45,877 nucleotides of DNA from Cytophagaceae bacterium (GTDB lineage: Bacteria > Bacteroidota > Bacteroidia > Cytophagales > Spirosomataceae). This document shows positions 33,173 through 43,172 of this stretch, one piece after another. The notes below the pieces were generated by a model. The model did not search any database. It had not been told where the DNA came from and saw only the letters and a list, made by a program, of their open reading frames with translations. The stretch spans positions 1-45,877 of the forward strand of contig JAIYBU010000128.1 of NCBI GenBank assembly GCA_027488335.1. Direction: 5' to 3'. The first letter of the stretch is position 1. Each line of letters starts with the position of its first letter. Both the position numbers and the translations under genes were made by a program.

Positions 33173-35254
33173 TTAAAGTTTAAGAATCGTAAATTCAACT
33201 CTACGATTTTTTTTACGGGTTTCTTCGGTGGCATTACTCGCAATTGGTTTCGACTGTCCCCAACCTTTGGTCTGAATCCTTTTGGCTTCGATTAGACCTT
33301 TTTCTACCAAATACTTTTTTACTTCGTTGGCTCGGTCTTGCGAAAGTTTTACGTTGAGCATCATATTTTCATCACTGCCATCAGTATGCCCTTCAATGAT
33401 AACTTGCATTGTTGGGTACTCTTGCATCAATTCGATAATTCGGTTGAGTTCAGGATACGAAGCGGGCAAAATATCAAATTTACTTTGATTAAAGAATAGG
33501 TTATTCAAAACCATTGTTTGCCCTTCTTTTACTGGAATCAAGTTGATATTCTTCTTTATTTCTCTAAATCGGCGGTCTTTTGTTAAGTCAAGGCTTTCGC
33601 TGATACTAATGAATCCTTTCTTTGAGGCATTCAAACTATAGGCTTTTTTGAGCGGAACAACCATTTTATATTCGCCAGTTTCGGGGTCAAATTCGGCCAC
33701 GATTTTATCTGTTCCTGTGCTATCATTCAATAATTCCATGACCACTTCGGCCGAAATTGCCCTTTTATCAAGGGCATTCAATACCGTTCCCGAAATAATC
33801 GCTACAGGGTCTGGTTTGATTGACGGGAAAAGTTTGATACGAAAAATATCATTGAATCCAAGAGATTTTTCCTCAGAACTAAGATACGCATACTCACCCG
33901 AAGCAGGTATAGTAAAATATCCATCCCATTTTGGAGTATTGATTAAATCACCAAGATTTTCGGGTTCACTCCAATTAGTCCAAGTGCTATCTAATCTCCG
34001 AGTTAAAAAGATGTCATTATTTCCATATCCAGGGAATCCTTTTGTTGAAAAGTAAAGTATTTTAGAATCTGCTGCAATGAATGGAGCTCCTTCGTTTTCA
34101 GCAGTGTTGATGTTTCCCATATTTACTGGCTTACTCCATGTATCATCATTTTTCAGAAATGAAACATATAAATCTTTTTCTCCTTTGCTATCTTTTCTTC
34201 GGCATGATAACACTAAAACTTTTCCATTTGGAGAAATTGAAAATTCATTGGTACTCATGTAATTGTAAAAATCATCAATTTTTACTTCTTTGGGTAATTG
34301 CCATAAGTTTAATTTTTTTGATGATTTTGAAAGTCCTTTTCTTAATGTTCCATCGGGTGAATAGATATTTATTAAATAAAGTGCTTTCCCATCTGCTGAA
34401 ATCGTTGTTGCTGCGTTGTCATTATCATCATTTATGGGATTTTTTAAATTGATAGCTTCTGTCCATGTCCCATCATTATTGAGTGTTGAAAACCAAACGT
34501 CTTGTCTTTTATATTTACCTGCATTTAAATCGTGTCCATCTCTCGTAAAGTATAATGTTCTACCATCTGGAGTAATTACAGGAGCAACCTCCTCATATTT
34601 AGAATTTATACTTTTTCCCAGATTTTCCTTAATGATTTCTTTCGGAATATCTTTTGCGAGATTTATTTTTGCTTCAAAAGGCAAATCAATTTCTGAAATG
34701 CCGATGGCATCTATTTGATTATAACCAGGGATTTTGGCGGGAGCAACAATTAATTTAATGGCAAAAACTCGATATTCAGTCTGTGGAATGATGATATTCC
34801 ACATCCTGCCTTTTTCGGTTGGATTATCTTCTTTATTTTCGTGAATAATAAATTCTCTGTCGGTAGAATCATACGCCAAAACTCGCACAACCGCTCCCGC
34901 ACCCCAGTTTTCGGCAATAGAAACTTGTTTGATTCTAACTGGATTTTCAAAACCAACTTTTATGTATTCTTCTGCATAAGTATCAGCTTCTGCCGACGAC
35001 CACGCACACGCACTTTCTCCTTTTTGTGGCAGTTTGTTGGGGCTACCCAACACCTGCACTGCTCTATATTGTGGACCAGGATTATTGGCTTCGACTCTTT
35101 CAGATGAAAATCCCAGAACTTTGCTTGCCCACTGGATTTTGGTTTGGGCAGAAACGGTTTCGGTCGAAAAAAAAATTAATAGCAGTGTACCAAATTGCAA
35201 TAATGAGGTAATGAAGTACGATTTACGAGATGACACATCTTGAGTGAAAAACAT
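33173..35254 (-). CDS. PD40/OmpA-family outer membrane protein
   Basis: 693 residues. After a signal peptide (to TVSAQ) comes a galactose-binding-like beta domain of about 150 residues (VLGFSSERVE ... EEYIKVGFENPVRIKQVSIAENWGAG). A WD40-like PD40 propeller follows (VTPDGRTLYFTRDG, ISADGKALYLIN, FIAADSKILYFSTKG), then a carboxypeptidase-regulatory-like domain, then a C-terminal OmpA domain (VIIEGHTDGSDENMMLNVKLSQDRA) that binds peptidoglycan. This is close to PorE of the type IX secretion apparatus but lacks the N-terminal TPRs. I chose the ATG at 35254; a TTG at 35326 is open too. First gene of a three-gene operon. Confidence 0.85.
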   Translation of the reverse strand: MFFTQDVSSRKSYFITSLLQFGTLLLIFFSTETVSAQTKIQWASKVLGFSSERVEANNPGPQYRAVQVLGSPNKLPQKGESACAWSSAEADTYAEEYIKVGFENPVRIKQVSIAENWGAGAVVRVLAYDSTDREFIIHENKEDNPTEKGRMWNIIIPQTEYRVFAIKLIVAPAKIPGYNQIDAIGISEIDLPFEAKINLAKDIPKEIIKENLGKSINSKYEEVAPVITPDGRTLYFTRDGHDLNAGKYKRQDVWFSTLNNDGTWTEAINLKNPINDDNDNAATTISADGKALYLINIYSPDGTLRKGLSKSSKKLNLWQLPKEVKIDDFYNYMSTNEFSISPNGKVLVLSCRRKDSKGEKDLYVSFLKNDDTWSKPVNMGNINTAENEGAPFIAADSKILYFSTKGFPGYGNNDIFLTRRLDSTWTNWSEPENLGDLINTPKWDGYFTIPASGEYAYLSSEEKSLGFNDIFRIKLFPSIKPDPVAIISGTVLNALDKRAISAEVVMELLNDSTGTDKIVAEFDPETGEYKMVVPLKKAYSLNASKKGFISISESLDLTKDRRFREIKKNINLIPVKEGQTMVLNNLFFNQSKFDILPASYPELNRIIELMQEYPTMQVIIEGHTDGSDENMMLNVKLSQDRANEVKKYLVEKGLIEAKRIQTKGWGQSKPIASNATEETRKKNRRVEFTILKL

Positions 35255-35358
35255 TTTCTTTGAAATAATCACTGTTTTTTGCTCTAATTGAGTTGTTTTT
35301 TTGTTGTAAGTAGCGAAAGTATGCAATTTTAGCAGACTATCAAAATTATCAACGATTG

Positions 35359-35390
35359 CAAAGATAGTTTTATGCTTAGTTTTTTACAAA
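35359..35390 (-). promoter_or_regulatory. Promoter of the PD40/OmpA operon
   Basis: On the minus strand: TTTG (35387-35390), a 20-base spacer and TATCTTTG (35359-35366). Both boxes and the spacing agree with the Bacteroidota -33/-7 consensus. It would give a leader of about 100 bases before the ATG at 35254. Confidence 0.65.
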
Positions 35391-35559
35391 TTTCATAATA
35401 TTTCTCTATAATTCATTAACTGTCAACTAATTATCACTATTATTTGTGGATTTTTTATCTGTGTTTTTTCTATACAATTTCATTTAACGTTTCGTTAACA
35501 AAATATTCTTCTAAAAATTCAACAAATACTTTCATTCTTACGTTTTGTTTACGAATTTA

Positions 35560-35606
35560 GCAGATGGATTCGAATTACGACTGTTTCGGCAGTCCGACGC
35601 ATCTGC
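35560..35606 (+). repeat. Nested stem-loop upstream of cytochrome c
   Basis: Outer arms GCAGATG (35560-35566) and CATCTGC (35600-35606) enclose inner arms GACTG (35579-35583) and CAGTC (35590-35594) around the loop TTTCGG. It is more G+C-rich than its surroundings and lies about 40 bases before the ATG, so it may form structure in the mRNA leader. Confidence 0.5.
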
Positions 35607-35643
35607 GGTTCGATTTAATAAATTTTTAAAAGCACATAGTAAA

Positions 35644-35964
35644 ATGAAAAAATCACTCCTGACCGTTGCGGTTGTACTTGGCATTGCATCAGTATCAAAA
35701 GCACAAACAAAAATTCCACCAGATATTGAAAAATTACTTCAAAAAAATACATGTTTAGCTTGTCATAGACCTGATACACGTTTGGTTGGGCCTGCTTATG
35801 TAGAGGTAATGAAAAAGAAAAAATATAAGCCTGAGCAAATCGTAGAGCTAATCTACAAACCAAACCCTAAAAACTGGGAAGGTTATCCACCGATGGCTGC
35901 TTTATCGAATGTTCCGAAAGATGAAGCATTGAAAATTGCAAAATGGATTACTACTTTAAAGTAA
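35644..35964 (+). CDS. Small class I cytochrome c
   Basis: 106 residues. A signal peptide (to SKAQ) is followed by one heme-attachment site, CLACH (C37, C40, H41). The second axial ligand is probably Met84 in YPPMAAL. The size and motif order match c551/c552-type electron carriers of the periplasm. Partner oxidases are not in the window. I chose the ATG at 35644; the longer frame from 35545 covers a structured non-coding leader. Confidence 0.9.
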   Translation: MKKSLLTVAVVLGIASVSKAQTKIPPDIEKLLQKNTCLACHRPDTRLVGPAYVEVMKKKKYKPEQIVELIYKPNPKNWEGYPPMAALSNVPKDEALKIAKWITTLK

Positions 35965-35978
35965 GCTTGAAATAACTA

Positions 35979-36016
35979 AAAATCGCCTCTGTTGAGTTTT
36001 CAGCAGAGGCGATTTT
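35979..36016. terminator. Bidirectional terminator after cytochrome c
   Basis: Arms AAAATCGCCTCTG (35979-35991) and CAGAGGCGATTTT (36004-36016) pair perfectly around a 12-base loop. A and T runs flank both sides, so the hairpin can serve the cytochrome gene (+) and the ftsB-like gene (-). Confidence 0.8.
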
Positions 36017-36032
36017 ATTTATAAAAACCTGA

Positions 36033-36368
36033 TTATTTATCTTCGTCGTTCTCTTCTTCAATAGACTTGTTATCCTCATCGACTATTACAAAAACTGTCT
36101 CACCCGTTTTTTTCATCAGATATTTTTCTCGGGCAAACTTCTCCATTGATTTATGATTTCCCATTACCTCACGTTCTTCTTCTTTTACTTTTTTGAGTTC
36201 TTCTACGTAATATTCTTGTTGATTTTCTAAATCAGAGAGTTTTTGTAGAAGTCGAAATTGAGCGATGAGATTGCTGCCATCAAAGAATATCACCCAAATA
36301 AGCAGACCTGCAAGAGTAAGTACATAAAAACGGTATTTATGTACGAATTTTGGTACGTATATTTTCAT
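36033..36368 (-). CDS. FtsB/DivIC-family septum formation initiator
   Basis: 111 residues. A short cytoplasmic tail is followed by one membrane helix (YVLTLAGLLIWVIFF), then a heptad-patterned coiled coil (LLQKLSDLENQQEYYVEELKKVKEE) and the family motif SMEKFAREKYLMKKTGETVFVI. This is the layout of FtsB/DivIC, which bridges FtsL and FtsQ in the divisome. The ATG at 36368 places the helix at residues about 13-30. eno followed by ftsB is a common gene order in many bacteria, although here a strong terminator separates the two. Confidence 0.88.
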   Translation of the reverse strand: MKIYVPKFVHKYRFYVLTLAGLLIWVIFFDGSNLIAQFRLLQKLSDLENQQEYYVEELKKVKEEEREVMGNHKSMEKFAREKYLMKKTGETVFVIVDEDNKSIEEENDEDK

Positions 36369-36413
36369 TGTAGGAGGTTTTAAAGCACGATTGTAGCTCA
36401 AAAGTAGGTGTTT

Positions 36414-36459
36414 TTACAAAAAAAACAAAAAAAGCGTTGAACAATATTTGTTCAACGCT
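36414..36459 (-). terminator. Rho-independent terminator of eno
   Basis: Perfect 13-bp arms AAGCGTTGAACAA / TTGTTCAACGCTT (36431-36459) with a 3-base loop. On the minus strand a long T-rich tract follows. Distal ftsB transcription probably depends on read-through or its own promoter. Confidence 0.9.
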
Positions 36460-36492
36460 TCTAATATTTTACTCCCCTTTAAGGGCGGGGGT

Positions 36493-37773
<1,281 letters not shown>

Positions 37774-37970
37774 TTAAAACTTGTAAGTATTAGGTATTTT
37801 GGTTATAAAAAATATTGGAATTGTCCAAAAAAACAATATTTTCTTTGGTAACAACTGTAAAATTAGTCAATTTTTCAGAATAGGGCAAATTGTATGTATG
37901 ATTTCTGCATTAAATAATCCTATTTGAAATCCAAAATCAATCACCAATCGTTCAGTATTAATGATTAAAA

Positions 37971-38855
37971 CTAAACAATATTCATTGTTTGTTCTTTGAT
38001 TTTCTCCAGTTCGTCTTTCATCTGCACTACTAATCGTTGAATGACCGAATCATTAGCTTTTGAGCCTATGGTATTTACTTCACGGCCAATTTCTTGGGCA
38101 ATAAAGTTGAGTTTTTTACCATTTGAAGCAATTTTCAATTCTTGTACGAAATATTCTAAATGGTTTTTTAGACGTACTTTTTCTTCCGAAATATCAAACT
38201 TCTCTACGTAATAAATCAATTCTTGTTCAAAACGATTCTTATCAAAAGTTTCGCTCGACGACCACTCGCTTACTGCTTTTTCAATACGCTCACGCACTAC
38301 GGGAATACGTTTGGGGTCTTGCTCTTCTACTTGCGAAAGGAGCGTTGCAATACTTTGTATGTATTCTTCAAATTTAGCTGCCGTATTGCTACCTTCTTGC
38401 GTGCGGAATTCTTTACACTTCGCAATGGCTTGACTGATTGCACTTTTCATTAAATCCCACTCCGCTTTAGCATCAACTTCACTCAACGAATCGGTATTAT
38501 ACGCATTGGGCATCATGGAAGCCATACGCAATAATTCGGTTGGGCTTGGCTCAAAACCCAGCTCGTTGGCAGTTGCTTTTAGGTCTTTGAAATAGGCCTT
38601 GATTAGCGGACGGTTCACGACCGTAGCAGCACCAGATTCATCTTTAGGCACTACATTCATCGTAAACTCTACTTTGCCACGTTCAAGTTCGGCGGTAAGA
38701 ATATTTCTTATTTCGATTTCTCTTTCTGAATATGTGCGTGGAATTCGGCAATAAATATCAAAAAACTTAGAGTTTAACGATTTAATTTCGACAGTTACAG
38801 CGATTTTGGTGTTCTCGACAGTTGCCGAGCCAAAACCAGTCATTGATTGCAGCAT
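37971..38855 (-). CDS. YicC family endoribonuclease
   Basis: 294 residues. The N-terminal MTGFGSA and LNSKFFDIYCRIPRTYSEREIEIRN are signatures of the YicC family, as is the C-terminal domain with ILLSQVEEQDPKRIPVVRERIEK-like helices and FIAQEIGREVNTIGSKANDS. Studied YicC proteins act on RNA as endoribonucleases; the target here is unknown. An 8-bp periodic repeat lies 6 bp upstream of its start. Confidence 0.88.
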   Translation of the reverse strand: MLQSMTGFGSATVENTKIAVTVEIKSLNSKFFDIYCRIPRTYSEREIEIRNILTAELERGKVEFTMNVVPKDESGAATVVNRPLIKAYFKDLKATANELGFEPSPTELLRMASMMPNAYNTDSLSEVDAKAEWDLMKSAISQAIAKCKEFRTQEGSNTAAKFEEYIQSIATLLSQVEEQDPKRIPVVRERIEKAVSEWSSSETFDKNRFEQELIYYVEKFDISEEKVRLKNHLEYFVQELKIASNGKKLNFIAQEIGREVNTIGSKANDSVIQRLVVQMKDELEKIKEQTMNIV

Positions 38856-38860
38856 AATAT

Positions 38861-38888
38861 AATGAGTGAATGATAGAATAAGCGAACA
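38861..38888. repeat. 8-bp periodic repeat upstream of yicC
   Basis: AATGAGTGAATGATAGAAT (38861-38879) shows GAAT or GAAC every 8 bases, continuing to 38886. With one mismatch it is the reverse complement of 43138-43156 before menA, so both genes have the repeat in the same orientation relative to transcription reversed. It lies 5 bp upstream of the yicC ATG. Confidence 0.55.
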
Positions 38889-39025
38889 TTAGTGGATAAA
38901 ACATAAGATTCGCAACCAAATATTATTGGATATAAATTTAAGACAAATAACGTAAAAATATGGGAGAGTTTAGTAGTTTTTATGTGTGTACTTAGATTTT
39001 ATTCAAACAATTAGTCATTGTCTCA

Positions 39026-40501
39026 TTAAAAGTTTGTTTTCTCCACCACTTTTATCTTACGCATATATAAGGTAGGACGGGCGAGTAGGTTTCGGCGTTC
39101 ACGGCCCCAAACCAAAAAGTTTTCATCGAACCATGGTAAAAAGCCCGTGATTTGTTCATTACCAAGTTCTTCATACACACCTTTGGCCACCACTTCTCCA
39201 GTCTCGGAGTCGAGTAGGTTGGTATAAATTGCATTGCCCATTTGGCAAGCTCCCATTATTCTATTTTTATTTATCAAGAATTGCATCGCAGGCTTTACGT
39301 TCGATTCCAAAATGTCAATTTTACTTGTAGTTTGGGTGCGTAATCGTTGTGTATAAATGAAATTCGTAAAACCATCTAAGGCAATGATTGAATTCCAAAC
39401 AAAATTAGCTTCTTGGTCGAGTTTACAAACCATGCTATATTGATACTTGATTTTACCTGTGTATTCTTGATTAGAAATGGCTGCTTCAAAAAAATCGAAT
39501 ACACACATGATGCCATCGTTGAGCAGTTTGAGCTGATGAACAATGGCGTAGGGAGGAGCTTGTTGCTTTTTGTTTAAAATTCCTTTAAATTCAGTAAAAT
39601 CGGTGTATTTTACTTTTTCTGGAGAAAAGTTCTCGTCGAGACAAGCGGCATATAAGCCCCTAACTCGAAAACTTAGCCCCTTAGTATATGTACCAATAAC
39701 CATGAGCTTTTCACCGATTCTGACGGTTTTTGCTTCGTTGAATTGTTTCTTGTTGTTCGGAATGATATAACTACTCAGTAAATTCCCTTCTTTTGAATAC
39801 TTCTTTATTAATAATGCACCGCCTTTATATTGCTTCAAGATAGTTGTGAAACTTTCATTGTCGGCATAAAGCGACAGAAATTGGGCATTTCGGTCGAGCA
39901 GATTGGGTAAAACCTTAAATGTGCCATCTTTTACATGAAAAATCATGACAACAGGACGCTCTCTGTATTTACATGCAATAAAGCAATCTTCGTTGACGAT
40001 TCTGAAAGTAAACATTCTGATTCCTTCGGGCAATGTACCTTCAATTTTTTCCTGTATTCCTGTTCGGATAGAAGTTCTTAGTAAAAAGACTTTATTTTTC
40101 GGCAGAAAACGATTGAAAAGTACGTAATGGAAAAGCGAATCTGTTTGTTCACCAATGTAGTCATATTTCGACTCTATTTTAAAATCATTTTGCCAGATAT
40201 TCTTGATATTTTTATCGTATCCTTCTGTGTGAACGTAAGTGAATTTTTCGTCAGAAGTAAGGTCAGACATAACAGTACCACTCGCCCCCATCGGAATGAT
40301 ACGATTTTGTTGGAATGGTCTAAATATACTATCTTCTTTGGCTAAATGACCACCTTGTTTAATATGGCTTTTGGGTACTAAACTGGTTTTGGGTGATAAT
40401 TGAGCAACCGCGGCAATAGCTTCTTGAGTTGGGCTGGGTCGCTGCCCGTATGTAGTATAATTTACAATAGATAATAATAGTAAAAGTACATATTTTTTCA
40501 T
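39026..40501 (-). CDS. Secreted protein of unknown function
   Basis: 491 residues with a signal peptide (MKKYVLLLLLSIVNYTTYGQ). The mature part is beta-rich with many short alternating strands, which suggests a propeller-like fold, but no repeat consensus or enzyme motif could be recognised. No lipobox or T9SS tail is present. It stands alone on the minus strand between yicC and argS and uses codons like its neighbours, so it is probably a lineage-specific envelope protein. Confidence 0.65.
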   Translation of the reverse strand: MKKYVLLLLLSIVNYTTYGQRPSPTQEAIAAVAQLSPKTSLVPKSHIKQGGHLAKEDSIFRPFQQNRIIPMGASGTVMSDLTSDEKFTYVHTEGYDKNIKNIWQNDFKIESKYDYIGEQTDSLFHYVLFNRFLPKNKVFLLRTSIRTGIQEKIEGTLPEGIRMFTFRIVNEDCFIACKYRERPVVMIFHVKDGTFKVLPNLLDRNAQFLSLYADNESFTTILKQYKGGALLIKKYSKEGNLLSSYIIPNNKKQFNEAKTVRIGEKLMVIGTYTKGLSFRVRGLYAACLDENFSPEKVKYTDFTEFKGILNKKQQAPPYAIVHQLKLLNDGIMCVFDFFEAAISNQEYTGKIKYQYSMVCKLDQEANFVWNSIIALDGFTNFIYTQRLRTQTTSKIDILESNVKPAMQFLINKNRIMGACQMGNAIYTNLLDSETGEVVAKGVYEELGNEQITGFLPWFDENFLVWGRERRNLLARPTLYMRKIKVVEKTNF

Positions 40502-40586
40502 AATAGATGGAGGTTAGTAGTAGTAAAGTTAGCTTTTGTATATGCTTATTTCCAAATAACTTAACGTTTTTCTCTCAAAAAAACTG

Positions 40587-40594
40587 TACTTTTG
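40587..40594 (+). promoter_or_regulatory. Candidate -7 element of argS
   Basis: TACTTTTG matches the TAnnTTTG box and lies 55 bp before the chosen argS ATG. The -33 region (TTTTTC) lacks a clear TTG. Confidence 0.5.
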
Positions 40595-40649
40595 CAGTCG
40601 AGTAGAACAAGTTTATAACTTGATTATTATAAAAATAGTAGAAGAATTC

Positions 40650-42425
40650 ATGAATATCGAGCAATCATTAAAAAAAGCCATACAAGAAGCACTTTTGGCA
40701 TTATATCAGATAGAAGAAGAAGGGGTTTTGCAGCCAACTAAGAAAGATTTTGAGGGGAATTACACCTATGTGGTATTTCCGTTGGTGAAATCGCTCCGAA
40801 AAAATCCTGCTGAATTGGGTAATGCTATCGGTCAACACATTAAAGATAACAACGATTTTGTGAGCAGTTTTAATGTGGTTCAAGGCTTTTTGAATATTGT
40901 TTTGAATGATTCAGTTTGGATTGATACCCTCAATGCTATTTTAGCAAACGATAATTTTGGTGTTTTACCATCGAATGGTCAATCAGTAATGGTCGAGTTT
41001 TCTTCGCCAAATACCAACAAACCTTTGCACTTGGGGCATTTACGTAATAATTTTTTGGGAGCAGCGGTTTCTAATATTTTAGCCGCAGGGGGCTTTGATG
41101 TAGCCAAAACGTGCTTGGTTAATGACCGTGGTGTACATATTTGTAAGTCGATGTTGGCCTATCAAAAGTTTGGCGATGGAGCAACACCCGAATCATTAGG
41201 AATCAAAGGCGACCATTTGGCGGGTAAATTTTATGTAGAGTTTGATAAGGCCTACAAAGCTGAAATCTCGCAATTAATGGCCGAAGGCAAAACCGAAGAA
41301 GAAGCCAAGAAAATTGCTCCATTGATGCTCGAAACCCAAGAAATGTTACAAAAATGGGAGCAAGGCGATGTCGAAACAATGGCTTTGTGGAGAAAAATGA
41401 ACGATTGGGTTTTTGAAGGCTTTGCCGAAACTTACAAAAAAATAGGGGTTTCGTTTGATAAAGTTTACTACGAATCAAATACTTATTTGCTTGGTAAAGA
41501 TGTGGTGGAAGAAGGTTTGAAAAATGGTATTTTCTTCAAAAAAGAAAATGGTAGTGTTTGGATTGATTTGAAAGAAGAAGGACTCGACGAAAAACTGGTG
41601 CTTCGTGCCGATGGGACTTCGGTTTATATCACACAAGACTTAGGTACAACCGATTTAAAGTTCAACGATTACCACAATGATAAGTCGATTTGGGTTGTGG
41701 GCAATGAGCAAGATTATCATTTTCAGGTACTTTTTGCCATTATGAAAAAACTCGGTCGAGCGTATGCCGATGGTTGTTATCACCTAAGTTATGGCATGGT
41801 CGATTTACCTTCTGGAAAAATGAAGTCTCGTGAAGGAACCGTAGTTGATGCCGATGAGTTGGTTGCTGAAATGATAGAAACCGCCGCCGAAACTACTCGT
41901 GAACGAGGTAAAATTGAGGGTTTTAGTAAAGAAGAAGCTGAAAATCTCTTCCAGATGTTGGCTTTGGGTGCTTTGAAATACTTCTTATTAAAAGTTGAAC
42001 CGAAGAAGAGGATGCTCTTTAACCCAGCTGAATCAATTGATTTTCAGGGAAATACGGGGCCGTTCATTCAATATACACACGCACGTATTTGCTCGATTTT
42101 GCGTAAGGCTGCATCATTAAGCGTTTCAATAAATCAGCAAGTAAAGGCCGTTGATTTATTGAAACCTGAATCAGAATTAATTTATCTTTTGAACGAGTAC
42201 CCAACTGCTGTAAAGAAGGCAGGAGATGAGTACTCGCCAGCCGTAATTGCCAATTATGTCTATGAATTGGCCAAAACATTCAATCAGTTTTATGCCGAAG
42301 TTTCGATTATGAACGAAACCGATAACGATAAACAACAATTTAGACTTTCGTTAATAAAAGCAGTTGCCGAAACAATTAGTAAAGCTATGGGGTTATTAGG
42401 AATACAAGTCCCGACACGGATGTAA
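40650..42425 (+). CDS. argS: Arginyl-tRNA synthetase
   Basis: 591-residue class I synthetase that charges tRNA-Arg. The N-terminal tRNA-binding domain covers about 100 residues. The HIGH-type motif is SSPNTNKPLHLGHLRN. The KMSKS position reads SGKMKSREGTVVDADE, a normal ArgS variant. The C-terminal anticodon-binding domain (FNPAESIDFQGNTGPFIQYTHARICSILRK ... AETISKAMGLLGI) is intact. I chose the ATG at 40650, ten codons into the open frame, since homologs begin MNIEQ-like. Confidence 0.97.
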   Translation: MNIEQSLKKAIQEALLALYQIEEEGVLQPTKKDFEGNYTYVVFPLVKSLRKNPAELGNAIGQHIKDNNDFVSSFNVVQGFLNIVLNDSVWIDTLNAILANDNFGVLPSNGQSVMVEFSSPNTNKPLHLGHLRNNFLGAAVSNILAAGGFDVAKTCLVNDRGVHICKSMLAYQKFGDGATPESLGIKGDHLAGKFYVEFDKAYKAEISQLMAEGKTEEEAKKIAPLMLETQEMLQKWEQGDVETMALWRKMNDWVFEGFAETYKKIGVSFDKVYYESNTYLLGKDVVEEGLKNGIFFKKENGSVWIDLKEEGLDEKLVLRADGTSVYITQDLGTTDLKFNDYHNDKSIWVVGNEQDYHFQVLFAIMKKLGRAYADGCYHLSYGMVDLPSGKMKSREGTVVDADELVAEMIETAAETTRERGKIEGFSKEEAENLFQMLALGALKYFLLKVEPKKRMLFNPAESIDFQGNTGPFIQYTHARICSILRKAASLSVSINQQVKAVDLLKPESELIYLLNEYPTAVKKAGDEYSPAVIANYVYELAKTFNQFYAEVSIMNETDNDKQQFRLSLIKAVAETISKAMGLLGIQVPTRM

Positions 42426-42444
42426 TTATTTATGTAACCAAATT

Positions 42445-43059
42445 ATGACTATGAAAAGGAAAATCGTTTTTGCAACAGTTTCTATCTTAACACTGACAAG
42501 TCTTATGAGTTTTCGTTTAATCAAAATGCTTTTTTCTGACAAGAAAATGGTATCTGTAAAACCAGTAAATGTAATGGCAAAGGGTTCGTTTTATGACTTC
42601 AGTTTGAAGTCTCTTGATGGCAAAGAAACCATAGATTTTTCAAAATATAAAGGTAAAAAAGTGGTAGTTGTCAATACTGCTTCGGAGTGCGGTTATACGC
42701 CACAATATGCCGATTGGCAAGCATTTCACAAGGAGCATGGTGATAAAATTGTAGTTTTGGGTGTTCCAGCCAATAATTTTGGTGGTCAAGAACCTGGAAG
42801 TAATAAAGAGATTGCTACTTTTTGTCAGAAAAACTATGGTGTAACTTTCCAAATGCTTGAAAAAATAAGTGTTGTTGGAAGCGACCAGCACCCCTTGTAT
42901 AAGTGGTTAAGCAAAAAAGATTTGAATGGCTGGAATGACAAAGAACCAACATGGAATTTTTGTAAATATGTCATTAACGAAAAAGGTGAAGTTTCTCATT
43001 TCTTTGCTTCGGGCGTGAAACCAAATTCACCCGAATTCAAAAAAGCAGTAGGCATTTAA
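42445..43059 (+). CDS. Thiol glutathione-peroxidase family protein
   Basis: 204 residues. An N-terminal hydrophobic segment (about residues 5-25) acts as a signal anchor or signal peptide, so the enzyme is probably periplasmic. The peroxidase fold is clear: VVVVNTASECGYTPQY with peroxidatic Cys82 (a plain Cys, no selenocysteine), the Gln/Trp partners in ANNFGGQEPGSN and TWNFCKYVI. Such enzymes usually use thioredoxin-like reductants and reduce H2O2 or lipid peroxides. It follows argS by 19 bp, so it may share that transcript. Confidence 0.9.
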   Translation: MTMKRKIVFATVSILTLTSLMSFRLIKMLFSDKKMVSVKPVNVMAKGSFYDFSLKSLDGKETIDFSKYKGKKVVVVNTASECGYTPQYADWQAFHKEHGDKIVVLGVPANNFGGQEPGSNKEIATFCQKNYGVTFQMLEKISVVGSDQHPLYKWLSKKDLNGWNDKEPTWNFCKYVINEKGEVSHFFASGVKPNSPEFKKAVGI

Positions 43060-43137
43060 AGAAAATGAGTGAAGCGGTACGCCGCCCGTTCAGAATGTTT
43101 GAAAAAATGAAAAAAATATATTCATTTTGACTTTAAT

Positions 43138-43163
43138 ATTCTATCATTCGCTCATTCATACAT
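43138..43163. repeat. 8-bp periodic repeat upstream of menA
   Basis: ATTCTATC, ATTCGCTC, ATTCATAC, ATTT: an ATTC every 8 bases. It is nearly the reverse complement of the repeat upstream of yicC. A further AATGAGTGAA of the same family is at 43064-43073. It ends about 10 bp before the menA ATG. Confidence 0.55.
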
Positions 43164-43172
43164 TTTATTATT

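Larger units (their letters stand above)
35255..35643. other. Divergent intergenic region before cytochrome c
   Basis: A 389-bp A+T-rich gap. It carries a good minus-strand promoter (listed) and a nested inverted repeat at 35560-35606 near the cytochrome gene (listed). Nothing else convincing is seen. Confidence 0.5.

Noticed and set aside
33648-34055. 135-residue open frame antisense to the PD40/OmpA gene
   Set aside because: It lies wholly inside a conserved multidomain gene and has no promoter or family support.
35600-35625. GGTTCGATTT that looks like a tRNA T-loop
   Set aside because: No acceptor stem, D-arm or anticodon arm can be built around it, and no second tRNA hallmark is present.
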